A DNA stretch of 64,000 nt from contig CACGNN010000005.1 in the NCBI GenBank assembly GCA_902574355.1, positions 1-64,000 on the forward strand, read 5' to 3'. Positions 48,512 through 59,495 of this stretch are shown here, piece after piece. The notes under the pieces were generated by a model. That model was not told the origin of the DNA. It ran no database searches and saw only the letters and a list, made by a program, of their open reading frames with translations. The DNA is from an uncultured SAR86 cluster bacterium (GTDB taxonomy: Bacteria; Pseudomonadota; Gammaproteobacteria; Magnimaribacterales; Magnimaribacteraceae). Position numbers and translations under genes: made by a program. How positions within the stretch are numbered: position 1 is the stretch's first letter; each line of letters opens with the position of its first letter.

Positions 48512-49054
48512 ATGGGAAAAACTATGAAATTTTTTAAAACTTTATTTGCCGTGCTTACGGCATCCTTTTTTACTTTTACTCTTCAGTCGGCTGATTTAAA
48601 TATAGCCACTCTAGATCCTCAAGCAGCTTTATTTAGTACTAATGTTGCAAAAAAAGAGCTTGAAGAATTGGAAAATTCAGACGAATGGAAAGAAGTTGTT
48701 GAAGAGCTTCAAGCGAAAGCAACTGAGGCTAGAGAGATCCAAGAAAGAACCCAAAAAGATGGTCCAACAATGTCTGATGAAGAAAAACAAGAGGCAGCAC
48801 AGAAATTTCAGTCTCTCCAGCAAGATATTAATTTTTTAAGAGAAAAAACTAATCAATTCAGGAATCAAACTCTTCAATTGCTTTCACAAGAACAGGCAGA
48901 AAAATTTCAAGTCATCGTCACTGAATTAATTAGAGCAAAAGGAATAACACTCTTAATAAACAGTGGAGCACAACAGCAAATACTTCTTCATGCAGATCAA
49001 AGCTACGATATTACTCAAGAAGTAATCGATGCTATGAATGAAAAAGAAGATTAA
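48512..49054 (+). CDS. skp: Periplasmic chaperone Skp/OmpH-like
   Basis: Signal peptide, coiled-coil OmpH-like body, position between bamA and lpxD. Confidence 0.9.
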   Translation: MGKTMKFFKTLFAVLTASFFTFTLQSADLNIATLDPQAALFSTNVAKKELEELENSDEWKEVVEELQAKATEAREIQERTQKDGPTMSDEEKQEAAQKFQSLQQDINFLREKTNQFRNQTLQLLSQEQAEKFQVIVTELIRAKGITLLINSGAQQQILLHADQSYDITQEVIDAMNEKED

Positions 49055-49060
49055 TTTTTC

Positions 49061-50059
49061 GTGTCTTCCCTAAAAAGCTTTAAGTTATCTCAACTTGCTG
49101 AAATCCTTGGAGCAGAACTTGAAGGTGATCCGTCTAAAGAAATAAATGGAATAAATACTCTTGAAAATTCATTAGACCAAGAAGTTTCCTTTATTGCTAG
49201 AGAGTCATATTTAACAAAATTATCTACTACTAAGGCCGGTGCAGTTATTTGCAATACAGATTACTCGGAATTATTCACTGGTAACAAATTGATATGTGAA
49301 AATCCTTATTTAACTTACGCTAGATGTACTGAACTCTTCAAAGAAAAACCTGCTATCAAAACTGGAATTTCTAGTTTAGCAGCCATTGAAGATACGGCTA
49401 TAATTTCTGATACTGCATCAATAGGAAATTTTGTAACAGTATCAGCAAATGCTGTGATAGAAGACGAGGTTGTATTAATGCCAGGAGTTTTTATTGGCGA
49501 AGGCAGCAGAATTGGGAAGGGCTCAATAATATATGCTAATGTATCAATATATGATTCCGTAAATATTGGCGAAGAATGTATTCTACATTCGGGAGTAGTG
49601 ATTGGCTCAGATGGCTTAGGCTTTGCCAAAGATAATGGCTCGTGGACAAAGATTGAACACTTAGGAGAAGTGATAATTGGAGCTAACGTTGAAATTGGTT
49701 CAAATAGTACTATTGACAGAGGATCCATCGGCAATACTTTGATCGGAGAAAATGTGAAAATAGATAATCAAGTTCATGTAGCACATAATGTAGTGATTGG
49801 TTCTGGTACTGCTATTGCAGGTAACAGTGCAATAGCAGGGAGCACAAAAATTGGAAAGAATTGTACGCTTGCAGGGTGTTCTGCCATTGTTGATAACATC
49901 GAGATTTCAGATGAGGTGCACATTACAGCAATGTCATTGATTACAAAATCTATAAAAGAGAGCGGTTATTATTCGTCAGGCACACCATTTATGAAAAACT
50001 CTGAGTGGAAAAAAAATGCAGTTGCCTTTAAAAGACTTCATGGATTAATTAAAAAGTAA
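49061..50059 (+). CDS. lpxD: UDP-3-O-(3-hydroxyacyl)glucosamine N-acyltransferase
   Basis: GTG start; hexapeptide repeats; position. Confidence 0.97.
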   Translation: MSSLKSFKLSQLAEILGAELEGDPSKEINGINTLENSLDQEVSFIARESYLTKLSTTKAGAVICNTDYSELFTGNKLICENPYLTYARCTELFKEKPAIKTGISSLAAIEDTAIISDTASIGNFVTVSANAVIEDEVVLMPGVFIGEGSRIGKGSIIYANVSIYDSVNIGEECILHSGVVIGSDGLGFAKDNGSWTKIEHLGEVIIGANVEIGSNSTIDRGSIGNTLIGENVKIDNQVHVAHNVVIGSGTAIAGNSAIAGSTKIGKNCTLAGCSAIVDNIEISDEVHITAMSLITKSIKESGYYSSGTPFMKNSEWKKNAVAFKRLHGLIKK

Positions 50060-50063
50060 AATT

Positions 50064-50510
50064 ATGGAAGTAGAAATAAATATAGAAGAGATTCAAGAGT
50101 TTTTGCCTCACAGATATCCCATGCTTCTCGTTGATAGAGTTACGCATATGGTTCTTGGTGAATCTATAACAGCTTATAAAAATATTACTACTAATGAGCC
50201 TTTTTTTACGGGGCATTTTCCTGGAAAACAGGTTATGCCCGGTGTTTTGATTGTAGAAGCCATGGCTCAAGCTTCGGGTATCCTGGGTTTTAAAACAATG
50301 GATAAAAGGCCTGAGGATGGGTCAATATACTACTTTGTAGGAGCTGACGATCTAAGATTTAAAAGACCTGCAATTCCTGGTGATAAACTCATTTTGAATT
50401 CAAAGGTAATAACCAATAAAAAAGGGATTTGGAAGTTTGACTGTTCAGCAACCGTAGACAGTGAGCTTGTAGCAAAGGCAATGATACTTTGCGCTGATAG
50501 GCCAAAATAA
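50064..50510 (+). CDS. fabZ: 3-hydroxyacyl-ACP dehydratase FabZ
   Basis: [14 protein letters not shown]...[22 protein letters not shown]. Confidence 0.99.
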   Translation: MEVEINIEEIQEFLPHRYPMLLVDRVTHMVLGESITAYKNITTNEPFFTGHFPGKQVMPGVLIVEAMAQASGILGFKTMDKRPEDGSIYYFVGADDLRFKRPAIPGDKLILNSKVITNKKGIWKFDCSATVDSELVAKAMILCADRPK

Positions 50511-50512
50511 TT

Positions 50513-51283
50513 ATGATTCACCCCTCTTCAATAGTTGACGATTCTGCCAAAATTGATGATTCAGTAGAAATTGGTCCTTTTTGTCTTATCGGTCCAGAAG
50601 TGGAAATAAAAGAAGGGACAAAAATAGAGTCTCATGTTATTTTAAAAGGACCTGCGAAGATAGGGAAAAGAAATCACATATTTCAGTTTTCTACTTTAGG
50701 TGATGGAAGTCCGGACAAGAAATATAACAATGAGCCTACTACCCTAGTTATTGGAGATGACAATATCATAAGGGAGGGTGTAACAATTCACAGAGGCACT
50801 ATTCAGGATCGTGGAGAAACTCTTATCGGCAATGGAAATCTTATTATGGCTTATTCTCATATAGCGCATGATTGTGTATTGGGAAATGATATTGTTTTAA
50901 CTAATCAGGCTGCACTAGCTGGTTCTGTTCATGTTGGAGATGGCGCAATACTTGGAGGCTATGCCATTGTTCATCAATTTTGCTCTATTGGAAGTTATAG
51001 TTTTTGTGCAATGGGCAGCGCTGTAAATAAAGACATACCTGCATATGTAAAAGTCAGAGGTAATCCAGCTAAACCTTTTGGAGTAAACGTAACAGGGATA
51101 AAAAGGATCGGATATTCTAAGGAAACTATAGAAGCTTTAAGATCTGCTTATAGATCAATTTATAGAAAGAAGCTTACGGTCGATGAGGCTGTGAAGGATC
51201 TTGATTCTTTAAGAAAGGATTTTAAAGAAGTAGATATATTCTTAAGTTCAATTGAAGACTCTAAGAGAGGCATATCTCGTTGA
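50513..51283 (+). CDS. lpxA: UDP-N-acetylglucosamine acyltransferase
   Basis: MIHPSSIVDDSAKIDDSVEIGPFCLIGPEVEI; hexapeptide repeats. Confidence 0.98.
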   Translation: MIHPSSIVDDSAKIDDSVEIGPFCLIGPEVEIKEGTKIESHVILKGPAKIGKRNHIFQFSTLGDGSPDKKYNNEPTTLVIGDDNIIREGVTIHRGTIQDRGETLIGNGNLIMAYSHIAHDCVLGNDIVLTNQAALAGSVHVGDGAILGGYAIVHQFCSIGSYSFCAMGSAVNKDIPAYVKVRGNPAKPFGVNVTGIKRIGYSKETIEALRSAYRSIYRKKLTVDEAVKDLDSLRKDFKEVDIFLSSIEDSKRGISR

Positions 51284-52401
51284 TAGGGAACACCCTTGAA
51301 AATACTCCTTTAAAGATCGCAATAGTGGCAGGTGAAAGGTCAGGAGACGAATTAGGCGCACCTTTGATGAAATCCTTGAAATTGATCAATCCTTCAATTG
51401 AATTTGTAGGTGTCGGGGGCTCGAAGATGACTTCTGAGGGGCTTGAATCTTACTTTGATATGAGTGAGATATCAGTAATGGGTATTATTGAACCCTTATT
51501 AAATTTAAGAAAATTATTAAAACTTAGAAAGGGTTTAAAAAAATATTTACACCATCAGAAGCCCGATATTTTTATAGGTATTGACTCACCTGACTTCAAT
51601 CTTCCCATTGCAAATTTTTTAAAAAAGAATCTTCAAATCAAGACAATACAATACGTTAGTCCTTCAGTTTGGGCATGGCGTCAAGGTCGCATAAAATCTA
51701 TGGAGAGATCAATAGATTCTGTTTTAACCCTTTTTCCTTTTGAAGAGACTGCTTATTCCAATTCGAAGATTAAGACATGTTATGTAGGACACCCTTTGTC
51801 TTACAAAATTGATATTAATAATATGGAAATAGAATCCAAAGTTCAAAATAGTATTGCGTTATTACCAGGAAGCAGGAAGTCAGAGATCTTACTAATGGGC
51901 GATTTGATGATTAAGGCGGCAAAGAAACTGAAGCTAATGAATCCAAACTACCAATTTTTTATGCCATTATCAGATTCATCTCATCTAGACCTTTTTAATG
52001 AAGTTATAGAAGATTTCATTCATATTTCATATGAAAATTCTAAAGATATTTTAAAGAAATCTTCTATGGCAATTATTACATCTGGAACTGCAACCTTAGA
52101 GGCTGCCTTATCATTCACTCCTTGTATCGCTGTATATAAGACTAATTGGTTGTCTTATTTATTAATTAAACCTTTACTAAATATTGACTCTTTTTCGTTA
52201 CCAAATTTAATTTTAGGTAAGAAAATTTTACCTGAGCTATTGCAGTCTGAAGCAACTATAGAAAAGATAATCTCTTCAGTAAATCTTCTAGAGGACAGAG
52301 GCTTAGAATTCTATAGAAATGAGTTTACTTTTATTAAAGAAACGCTAAAGGCTGGGGGGGCAGATAAGGCGTCTGTTGAGGTTTTAAAGTTATTAAATTG
52401 A
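51280..52401 (+). CDS. lpxB: Lipid-A-disaccharide synthase
   Basis: TTG start; IAIVAGERSGDELGA...YVSPSVWAWRQGR. Confidence 0.97.
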   Translation: MIGNTLENTPLKIAIVAGERSGDELGAPLMKSLKLINPSIEFVGVGGSKMTSEGLESYFDMSEISVMGIIEPLLNLRKLLKLRKGLKKYLHHQKPDIFIGIDSPDFNLPIANFLKKNLQIKTIQYVSPSVWAWRQGRIKSMERSIDSVLTLFPFEETAYSNSKIKTCYVGHPLSYKIDINNMEIESKVQNSIALLPGSRKSEILLMGDLMIKAAKKLKLMNPNYQFFMPLSDSSHLDLFNEVIEDFIHISYENSKDILKKSSMAIITSGTATLEAALSFTPCIAVYKTNWLSYLLIKPLLNIDSFSLPNLILGKKILPELLQSEATIEKIISSVNLLEDRGLEFYRNEFTFIKETLKAGGADKASVEVLKLLN

Positions 52402-52967
52402 TTGAAGCTGGAGTTGATGAAGCAGGAAGAGGCCCCATAGCAGGTCCAGTGTTTGCTGCAGCAGTTATATTAGGAAAGAAACATTCAATATCTAATCTAA
52501 ATGACTCAAAAAAGATTTCTGAGAAAAGAAGGGAACTGATAGCAGAAGAAATAAAAGTTAATGCTATTTCATGGTCTATAGGAATCAGTACAGCTAAAGA
52601 GATCGATGATATTAATATTCTTAGAGCATCTTTGTTAGCCATGAGGAGAGCCATAGATGGTTTGGATGTGAGACCCGAACTTATATCTGTAGATGGTCAG
52701 TTTTCACCTGAAACGGATTTGAAAGTTCGGACTATAATTAAAGGAGACCAGTCAAATGAGAATATTATGGCGGCTTCAATCCTTGCTAAAGTTTATAGAG
52801 ATAATTATATGAAAGAATTAGATAAGTCCGTTCCAGAATATGGCTTTAAACAACACAAAGGTTATCCTACAAAGATGCACCTAGAAGCATTAGAATCATA
52901 TGGTATAACTTTAGAACATAGGTTAAGTTTTAAACCTGTTAGAAATATTAATGAGTCAACTAGATAA
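52398..52967 (+). CDS. rnhB: Ribonuclease HII
   Basis: EAGVDEAGRGPIAGPVFAAAVIL; TTG start. Confidence 0.98.
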   Translation: MIEAGVDEAGRGPIAGPVFAAAVILGKKHSISNLNDSKKISEKRRELIAEEIKVNAISWSIGISTAKEIDDINILRASLLAMRRAIDGLDVRPELISVDGQFSPETDLKVRTIIKGDQSNENIMAASILAKVYRDNYMKELDKSVPEYGFKQHKGYPTKMHLEALESYGITLEHRLSFKPVRNINESTR

Positions 52968-55900
52968 TTTAGATTTTGTTCATCTTCATGTCCATTCGGA
53001 ATACTCTTTAGTTGATGGAATCATAAGAGTTGAAGAATTACTAGATCGTTCTATTGGTCTTGGATATCACTCTGTTGCTTTGACGGATTTAACTAATCTC
53101 TTTGGATTAATTGAATTCTATAGATCTGCAAGAAGTAGGGGCATTAAACCTATTGTAGGTTCGGAGATTAATGTAGCAAAAGATAAAGATTCAATCTCAG
53201 CACCTATTGTGCTTTTAGCTGCGAATAAACAAGGCTATATAAATTTAACAAAGTTAGTTTCTAAAGCTTATGTTGAAGGTCAAGTAAATGGGGATCCTAT
53301 TGTTCTTTTTAATTGGCTTGAAGAATTTTCAGAAGGAATAATAGCTTTATCGGGAGGCATGGAAGGACATATTGGGAATTCAATTTTGGCAGGAAATAAG
53401 CAATTATCGGAGTCTCGTATAGACTTCTTCAAAAAGATTTATAAGGATAATTTTTTTATTGAAGTTCAAAGAACAGGTAAGCCTAATGAAAAAGAATACA
53501 ACGAAGCAGTATTGCAGTTTGCTTCAAGAATGGAGATTCCTGTTGTTGCAACCAATAATGTAAGGTTTTTAGAAGCGGTTGATCCTGATATTTCTCCTTC
53601 TGATTTTGAAGCCCATGAAGCGAGAGTTTGTATTCAAAGAGGTGATATTCTGGATGATCCAAGAAGACCAAAAAATTATACAGAAGAGCAATTTTTTAGA
53701 AGTAAAGAGGAGATGTTTGAGTTATTTTCTGATATACCTGAAGCGTTGATTAATACCGTAAAAATCGCCGAAAAATGTAACATCGATTTGGAGTTAGGAA
53801 AATTTTATCTCCCTGATTTTGAAGTTCCAAATGACTATTCTAGAGAAGAATTCTTAAGAAAAATTTCAAATGAAGGCCTACTCAAAAGAATAAATGACCT
53901 TAAAAGCTCAGCCGATTCTTATGAACTGGATGAACCTACTTATGTAAAGAGACTAGAATACGAATTAGATATGATCTGTAAGCTAGATTTCGCAGGTTAT
54001 TTTTTAATCGTAGCTGATTTTGTGAATTGGGCTCAAAAGAATGATATCCCTGTTGGTCCTGGCAGAGGTTCTGGCGCTGGATCTATAGTCGCCTATGCCT
54101 TAGGTATTACAGCTATTGATCCTATCAAATATGATCTTTTATTTGAGAGATTTCTTAATCCAGAGCGAGTTAGTAATCCTGATTTCGATATAGATTTTTG
54201 TATTGAGGGTAGAGACAAGGTTTTAGAATATGTCACAAACAAATACGGTAAAGATTCAGTAGCACAGATAAGTACTAGAGGAACAATGGCAGCGAGGGCT
54301 GTATTACGTGATGTAGTTCGAGTATTAGGCAAGCCTTATGGATTTGGCGATAGACTTGCAAAAGCAATACCAGATGTCTTAGGAATAAGTCTTGAAGAGG
54401 CATATAAGGATAAGCAATTCAAAGAGATTATCGATGAGTCAGATGAATCAAAAGAAGTTTTTGATATGGCACTTAAATTAGAAGGTTTATCAAGGAGCGT
54501 TGGAACTCATGCAGCTGGAGTAGTAATAGCTCCAACTGCTTTGACAGATTTTACACCTCTTTTTTTAGATTCTGATAAAGGAACGGTAGCATCACAATTT
54601 GATATGGGCGATGTTGAGTCTGCAGGTTTAGTTAAATTTGATTTTCTTGGTCTGAAAACTCTTACGATAATAGATCAATCTGTAAGACGAATTAATTCAA
54701 AGGCAAAAAATGAGCGAGATCACATAAATATTGATAATTTATCATTGAAAGATTCTGAAACTTTCGAACTACTGCAAAGAGGTGAAACTACGGGTATATT
54801 TCAACTTGAATCAAGAGGTATGAGGGACTACTTAAAACAATTAGTCCCTAATGATTTTGAAGACATCGTCAGCATGAACGCTTTATACCGTCCAGGCGCC
54901 TTGGGTATGAACATGGTAGATTCTTACATAAATAGAAAGCATGGTAGGGAAGAAGTTACCTATGGTCATGAATCAGTAAAAAAAATACTTAGCACTACCT
55001 ATGGAGTAATAGTTTATCAAGAGCAGGTGATGCAGATAGCTCAGGAACTTTCGGGTTTCTCTCTCGGCCAGGCAGATATCTTGCGCAGGGCTATGGGAAA
55101 AAAGAAGAAAGAAGAAATGGAAAGTCTGCGGTCCACATTTGTAGACGGAGCAGTTAAGAAAGATGTAAACGAGAGATATGCTGCAAATCTATTTGACCAA
55201 ATAGAGCAATTTGCAGGTTACGGTTTCAATAGATCTCATTCCGTAGGTTATGCACTTATTGCCTATCAAACCGCATGGCTTAAAACTCATTTTCCTGCTG
55301 AATTTATGGCCTCAGTCTTATCATGTGATTTAGGAAATACAGATAATATTCAATTATTTGTAGATGATTGTAGAAACATAGGATTATCAGTTGAGAAACC
55401 CGATATAAACAGAAGTTCATATAGATTTGAAGATTTAGACTCAAGAACAATCCTATATGGTTTGGGTGCAATCAAAGGTATAGGTGAATCCTTAGTAGAA
55501 CAAATAGTTTCTCAACGTAATATTGAACAATTCAAAGATATGCATGATTTCTGCACGAGAATTGGATCAAATAGAATTAATAGAAGAATTTTAACTACAT
55601 TAATTGGGTCTGGTGCCATGGACTCTTTCGGAAAGAGGGAAGATCTTTTTAGAAGAATTGATTCTTATCTCAAGAATGCAGAACAGGCTTCTGAGAGAAA
55701 TAAGAGTAATATTCAAGATCTTTTTGGGGAAGAAATTATTTCTCCTGAAGAGGATGTCGTTAACGATGACATAGAATTTGATGAAGTATCATCTGAATGG
55801 AGTGCTTTAGGTTTTTATTTAGATTCTCATCCTCTGGAAAGTAAAAAGAGAGAGGTGAGGAATATGTGTGGTTTCTTTATTTCTGAACTTCAATCCGAAG

Positions 55901-56430
55901 AACACACGCAAAGAATAGCGGGATGTTTAATGCAGTTTAACGTAAGACAGGGCAAAAGAGGTAGATTTGCTTTCGCAACTTTAGATGACGGTTCGTCAAA
56001 AATAGAAGTCTCGATCTGGGCAGATGTGTTTGAAAAATATAGGAGTTTGCTCAAAAAAGGACAGGTTTTAGTTGTAGAGGGTATTATCGAGAAGGATGAA
56101 TATTCTAACTTTGCGAAACATAAAATGATTGCTGATAAGATCTTAACTTTTGATCAAGCTCGTCATGAGTATGTAAAGAACATTAAAATCGATATCGAAA
56201 ATAATGATATCAGCTCAGAAGAGTTGGTTAATTCTTTAAAATTAATTGCAAATAGTAGCGAAGGTAATCAAGTTTTAATATCTTACAAGGGAGAGTCAGC
56301 GGCAGCAGATATTGTTCTGCCAAGTGATTGCTCAGTGAGACTTGATGATTCTTCAATAAAGGCCTTGGGCAAACGTTTTGGACCAGAAAATGTTAAGTTC
56401 GTTTATCATAGCCAATATCACATAAATTAA
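52951..56430 (+). CDS. dnaE: DNA polymerase III subunit alpha
   Basis: FVHLHVHSEYSLVDG PHP domain; VGPGRGSGAGSIVAYALGITAIDPIKYDLLFERFLNPER; 1159 aa. Confidence 0.99.
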   Translation: MSQLDNLDFVHLHVHSEYSLVDGIIRVEELLDRSIGLGYHSVALTDLTNLFGLIEFYRSARSRGIKPIVGSEINVAKDKDSISAPIVLLAANKQGYINLTKLVSKAYVEGQVNGDPIVLFNWLEEFSEGIIALSGGMEGHIGNSILAGNKQLSESRIDFFKKIYKDNFFIEVQRTGKPNEKEYNEAVLQFASRMEIPVVATNNVRFLEAVDPDISPSDFEAHEARVCIQRGDILDDPRRPKNYTEEQFFRSKEEMFELFSDIPEALINTVKIAEKCNIDLELGKFYLPDFEVPNDYSREEFLRKISNEGLLKRINDLKSSADSYELDEPTYVKRLEYELDMICKLDFAGYFLIVADFVNWAQKNDIPVGPGRGSGAGSIVAYALGITAIDPIKYDLLFERFLNPERVSNPDFDIDFCIEGRDKVLEYVTNKYGKDSVAQISTRGTMAARAVLRDVVRVLGKPYGFGDRLAKAIPDVLGISLEEAYKDKQFKEIIDESDESKEVFDMALKLEGLSRSVGTHAAGVVIAPTALTDFTPLFLDSDKGTVASQFDMGDVESAGLVKFDFLGLKTLTIIDQSVRRINSKAKNERDHINIDNLSLKDSETFELLQRGETTGIFQLESRGMRDYLKQLVPNDFEDIVSMNALYRPGALGMNMVDSYINRKHGREEVTYGHESVKKILSTTYGVIVYQEQVMQIAQELSGFSLGQADILRRAMGKKKKEEMESLRSTFVDGAVKKDVNERYAANLFDQIEQFAGYGFNRSHSVGYALIAYQTAWLKTHFPAEFMASVLSCDLGNTDNIQLFVDDCRNIGLSVEKPDINRSSYRFEDLDSRTILYGLGAIKGIGESLVEQIVSQRNIEQFKDMHDFCTRIGSNRINRRILTTLIGSGAMDSFGKREDLFRRIDSYLKNAEQASERNKSNIQDLFGEEIISPEEDVVNDDIEFDEVSSEWSALGFYLDSHPLESKKREVRNMCGFFISELQSEEHTQRIAGCLMQFNVRQGKRGRFAFATLDDGSSKIEVSIWADVFEKYRSLLKKGQVLVVEGIIEKDEYSNFAKHKMIADKILTFDQARHEYVKNIKIDIENNDISSEELVNSLKLIANSSEGNQVLISYKGESAAADIVLPSDCSVRLDDSSIKALGKRFGPENVKFVYHSQYHIN

Positions 56431-56439
56431 TAATCCTTA

Positions 56440-57387
56440 ATGCTAAAAAGTTATCTAGATTTCGAACAACCTATTGCTGATCTTGAGCAACAAGTTATAG
56501 ATCTAAAAGATTCAGATTTAGATGATGAGTCAATAAAGACAGAAGTTATTCGACTTAATGAGTCTATCCTCAAGACTACTGAAAAAATTTATTCTAATTT
56601 AACTCCCTGGCAAAATGTTCAAGTTGCTAGACATCCTGAAAGGCCTCATTTCTTAGATTATATCGAAAGAATTTCTGATGAATTTGATGAACTTCATGGT
56701 GATAGGCATTTCTCAGATGATAGAGCTGTTATAGGTGGGATTGGTTCTATCGGTGAATATAAAGTTATGTTTATAGGACATGAGAAGGGCAGGTCTACTG
56801 AAGAAAAGATTTTACATAATTTTGGAATGTCTCAACCAGAAGGTTACCGAAAAGCTTGCAGGTTAATGGAGTTAGCAGAGCGCTTCTCACTTCCAATAGT
56901 TACCCTTGTCGATACACCTGGAGCCTATCCTGGTATTGATAGTGAAGAAAGAGGTCAAAGCGAGGCAATAGCTCATAATTTAAGAGTTATGTCTTCTTTA
57001 AAAACTCCAATTATTGTTAATGTTGTAGGAGAGGGTGGATCTGGTGGGGCTCTCGCTTTAGGTGTAGGGGATCATATAACTATGCTTGAGCATTCTACTT
57101 ATTCAGTTGCATCACCTGAGGCTTGCGCAAGCATTGTCTGGAGAGACTCTACTAAAGCAGATCTTGCCGCAGAGGCAATGAAATTAAATGCTGACAGTGT
57201 TCTTGATTTAGGTTTAATAGACGAAGTTATTCCAGAACCTTTGGGCGGTGCACATAGAAGTTTTGACCAAGCATCATCAAATTTATCTAAGGTTTTAATC
57301 AAAAACTTAGATGAGTTAACTAGTATGTCTATCGATTATCTCCTTGATAGGAGATACAAAAGGTTAATGAGCTATGGGTCAATCTAA
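56440..57387 (+). CDS. accA: Acetyl-CoA carboxylase carboxyltransferase subunit alpha
   Basis: YLDFEQPIADLEQQV...LVDTPGAYPGIDSEERGQSEAIA. Confidence 0.99.
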   Translation: MLKSYLDFEQPIADLEQQVIDLKDSDLDDESIKTEVIRLNESILKTTEKIYSNLTPWQNVQVARHPERPHFLDYIERISDEFDELHGDRHFSDDRAVIGGIGSIGEYKVMFIGHEKGRSTEEKILHNFGMSQPEGYRKACRLMELAERFSLPIVTLVDTPGAYPGIDSEERGQSEAIAHNLRVMSSLKTPIIVNVVGEGGSGGALALGVGDHITMLEHSTYSVASPEACASIVWRDSTKADLAAEAMKLNADSVLDLGLIDEVIPEPLGGAHRSFDQASSNLSKVLIKNLDELTSMSIDYLLDRRYKRLMSYGSI

Positions 57388-58709
57388 TGGCACATTTAAC
57401 TTTAAACAATAAAATTCTCAATGACTTTGACAAATTAGGTATTGCTTTTTCAGGAGGACTGGACTCATCTGTTCTTCTTAACCTTATTTCAGATCAAGTT
57501 ATACCTAAAGATAGGATTACAGCCCTTCATATAAATCATGGTATCAATAATGATTCAGATAAATGGGAAGAATTTTGTGCTCAAATTGCAGATGGATTAG
57601 GAGTTGATTTTAAATCTTGGAAACTCAAAGATTTAGAAAAAATCTCAGAAGACATTTTAAGAAATAAACGACATGAAGTGTTTAAGAGCTGGGCAGATCA
57701 TAATGATTTAATTATCACTGGACATCATTTAGATGATCACATTGAGACAGTTTTATTTAGACTTTTTAGAGGAACGGGCATTAAAGGTTTAGAAGGAATT
57801 AGAGAAATATCTAAAGTTCGTGACATAAACTTCTATAGACCCTTTTTGAAAAATAAAAAAAAAGAAATACTTAAATATGCAAAAGAAAATAATCTCAGCT
57901 GGGTTGAAGATGACTCTAACAGAGAATCTAAATTTTCTAGAAATATGATTAGAAATGATTTAATGCCAAAAATTATTTCTCGATGGCCTTCTATCGGAAA
58001 ATCAATAGGTAAGCTTTCAGAAGAGGCCAAATGGAATCAGAAGATACTTACAGATATAGCCAGAGAGGATTTAGCTTATATAGATGCCAGGAAAGATAAG
58101 ATAAATATGCAAAGATTAAAATCTTTATCTAATGAGAGGCAGAAAAATGCGATAGTTTTTTGGTTAAATAACGAAAATGATATTTATGTTCCTTCAAAAT
58201 TAATATTTCAGATTTTATCATCTGTGGCAGAGCCCTCTCCAGAATCAAGGAGTTTTATTATTCATTCAGACTCACTAAATACTGATATAAGAATTATTGT
58301 ATCTTCAAAAGAAATAATAATGGTAGATCAAGGTTCTTTAAGGCCTTTGCCAGAAAATTTAAGAGTTAATTGGGATTTAAAAAAATCCATAAAAATTCCT
58401 TCTGGAGAACTTTCAACTCAAGAATCCTATGGAAAAGGATTGGATAAAAAATATCTCAAAGATGATGTAATTATCAAGGCTAGAGTTGGAGGAGAGAGAT
58501 GTAAACCTTTTGGCAGAGATAAGAGTCAAAAAATAAAAAATCTATTTCAAGAATTTGAGATACCAGACTGGAAGAGGAATTCTATTCCGCTAATCTACAT
58601 AAATGATCGGATAGCTGCAGTTGGAGATCTATGGGTTTGTGATGAATTTCATACTAACTTAGATGAGAGTGGTATTTCTATAGTATGGAATGATAATGTA
58701 AATAAATAA
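57387..58709 (+). CDS. tilS: tRNA(Ile)-lysidine synthase
   Basis: GIAFSGGLDSSVLL PP-loop; GHHLDDHIETVLFRLFRGTGIKGLEGI. Confidence 0.97.
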   Translation: MAHLTLNNKILNDFDKLGIAFSGGLDSSVLLNLISDQVIPKDRITALHINHGINNDSDKWEEFCAQIADGLGVDFKSWKLKDLEKISEDILRNKRHEVFKSWADHNDLIITGHHLDDHIETVLFRLFRGTGIKGLEGIREISKVRDINFYRPFLKNKKKEILKYAKENNLSWVEDDSNRESKFSRNMIRNDLMPKIISRWPSIGKSIGKLSEEAKWNQKILTDIAREDLAYIDARKDKINMQRLKSLSNERQKNAIVFWLNNENDIYVPSKLIFQILSSVAEPSPESRSFIIHSDSLNTDIRIIVSSKEIIMVDQGSLRPLPENLRVNWDLKKSIKIPSGELSTQESYGKGLDKKYLKDDVIIKARVGGERCKPFGRDKSQKIKNLFQEFEIPDWKRNSIPLIYINDRIAAVGDLWVCDEFHTNLDESGISIVWNDNVNK

Positions 58710-58718
58710 GGAGTAATT

Positions 58719-59492
58719 ATGAATTTAGAGACAGTAATTTATGAAAAAAGAGGAGCAGTTGCTTTGATTAAGTTTAATCGGCCTGACGTAAGGAATGCAT
58801 TTAATGCCAAAATGACTGAAGATATTCTTGAAGCATTGATAGAGGCAAAAGGGGATAGTGATGTCCGAGCTATAGTTTTGACTGGTGAAGGACTAAGTTT
58901 TTCAGCTGGCGCAGATCTTTCTGCAAGAGATAATAAGTGGTTAGATACCGAAGCTGCTTTAGTTGAAGGGTACTTACCAAGTCTAGAGGAGATAATGGCA
59001 ATGCCTAAACCTGTCATATCTGCAGTAAATGGTGCTGCAGCGGGCATAGGAAGTGCTTACGCAATGGCTTGCGACTTAACCATCATGTCTGAAGAAGCTT
59101 ATATACTTCAAGCATTCAGTAATATTGGGCTAATTCCTGATGGAGGAGCTAATTGGTTTTTAACCAATACAGTTGGTTATAAACTTGCTTATCAAATTGC
59201 GATAGAGGGCGAAAGAATAGACTCTAGAAGATGTTTAGAATTAGGGTTAATAAATAAAGTAGTTCCTGGTGAAGCTTTACTAGATGAGGCATTATCATGG
59301 GCAGATAGATTGAGTTCACGGTCTTCTCAATCTTTAAAACTTACAAAACAGATAATGAGAAAGGCTTTAGACAGCACTTATGGCGATATCTATAACCTAG
59401 AGGCTAAAACCCAAAACACACTTACAGGTTCAGAAGATAATATTGAGGGAGTTACAGCTTTTATGGAAAAGAGACAACCTAACTTTAAATAA
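58719..59492 (+). CDS. Enoyl-CoA hydratase/isomerase family protein
   Basis: Crotonase fold: FSAGADLSARD, PKPVISAVNGAAAGIGSAYAMACDL, NIGLIPDGGANWFL. Confidence 0.93.
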   Translation: MNLETVIYEKRGAVALIKFNRPDVRNAFNAKMTEDILEALIEAKGDSDVRAIVLTGEGLSFSAGADLSARDNKWLDTEAALVEGYLPSLEEIMAMPKPVISAVNGAAAGIGSAYAMACDLTIMSEEAYILQAFSNIGLIPDGGANWFLTNTVGYKLAYQIAIEGERIDSRRCLELGLINKVVPGEALLDEALSWADRLSSRSSQSLKLTKQIMRKALDSTYGDIYNLEAKTQNTLTGSEDNIEGVTAFMEKRQPNFK

Positions 59493-59495
59493 AAT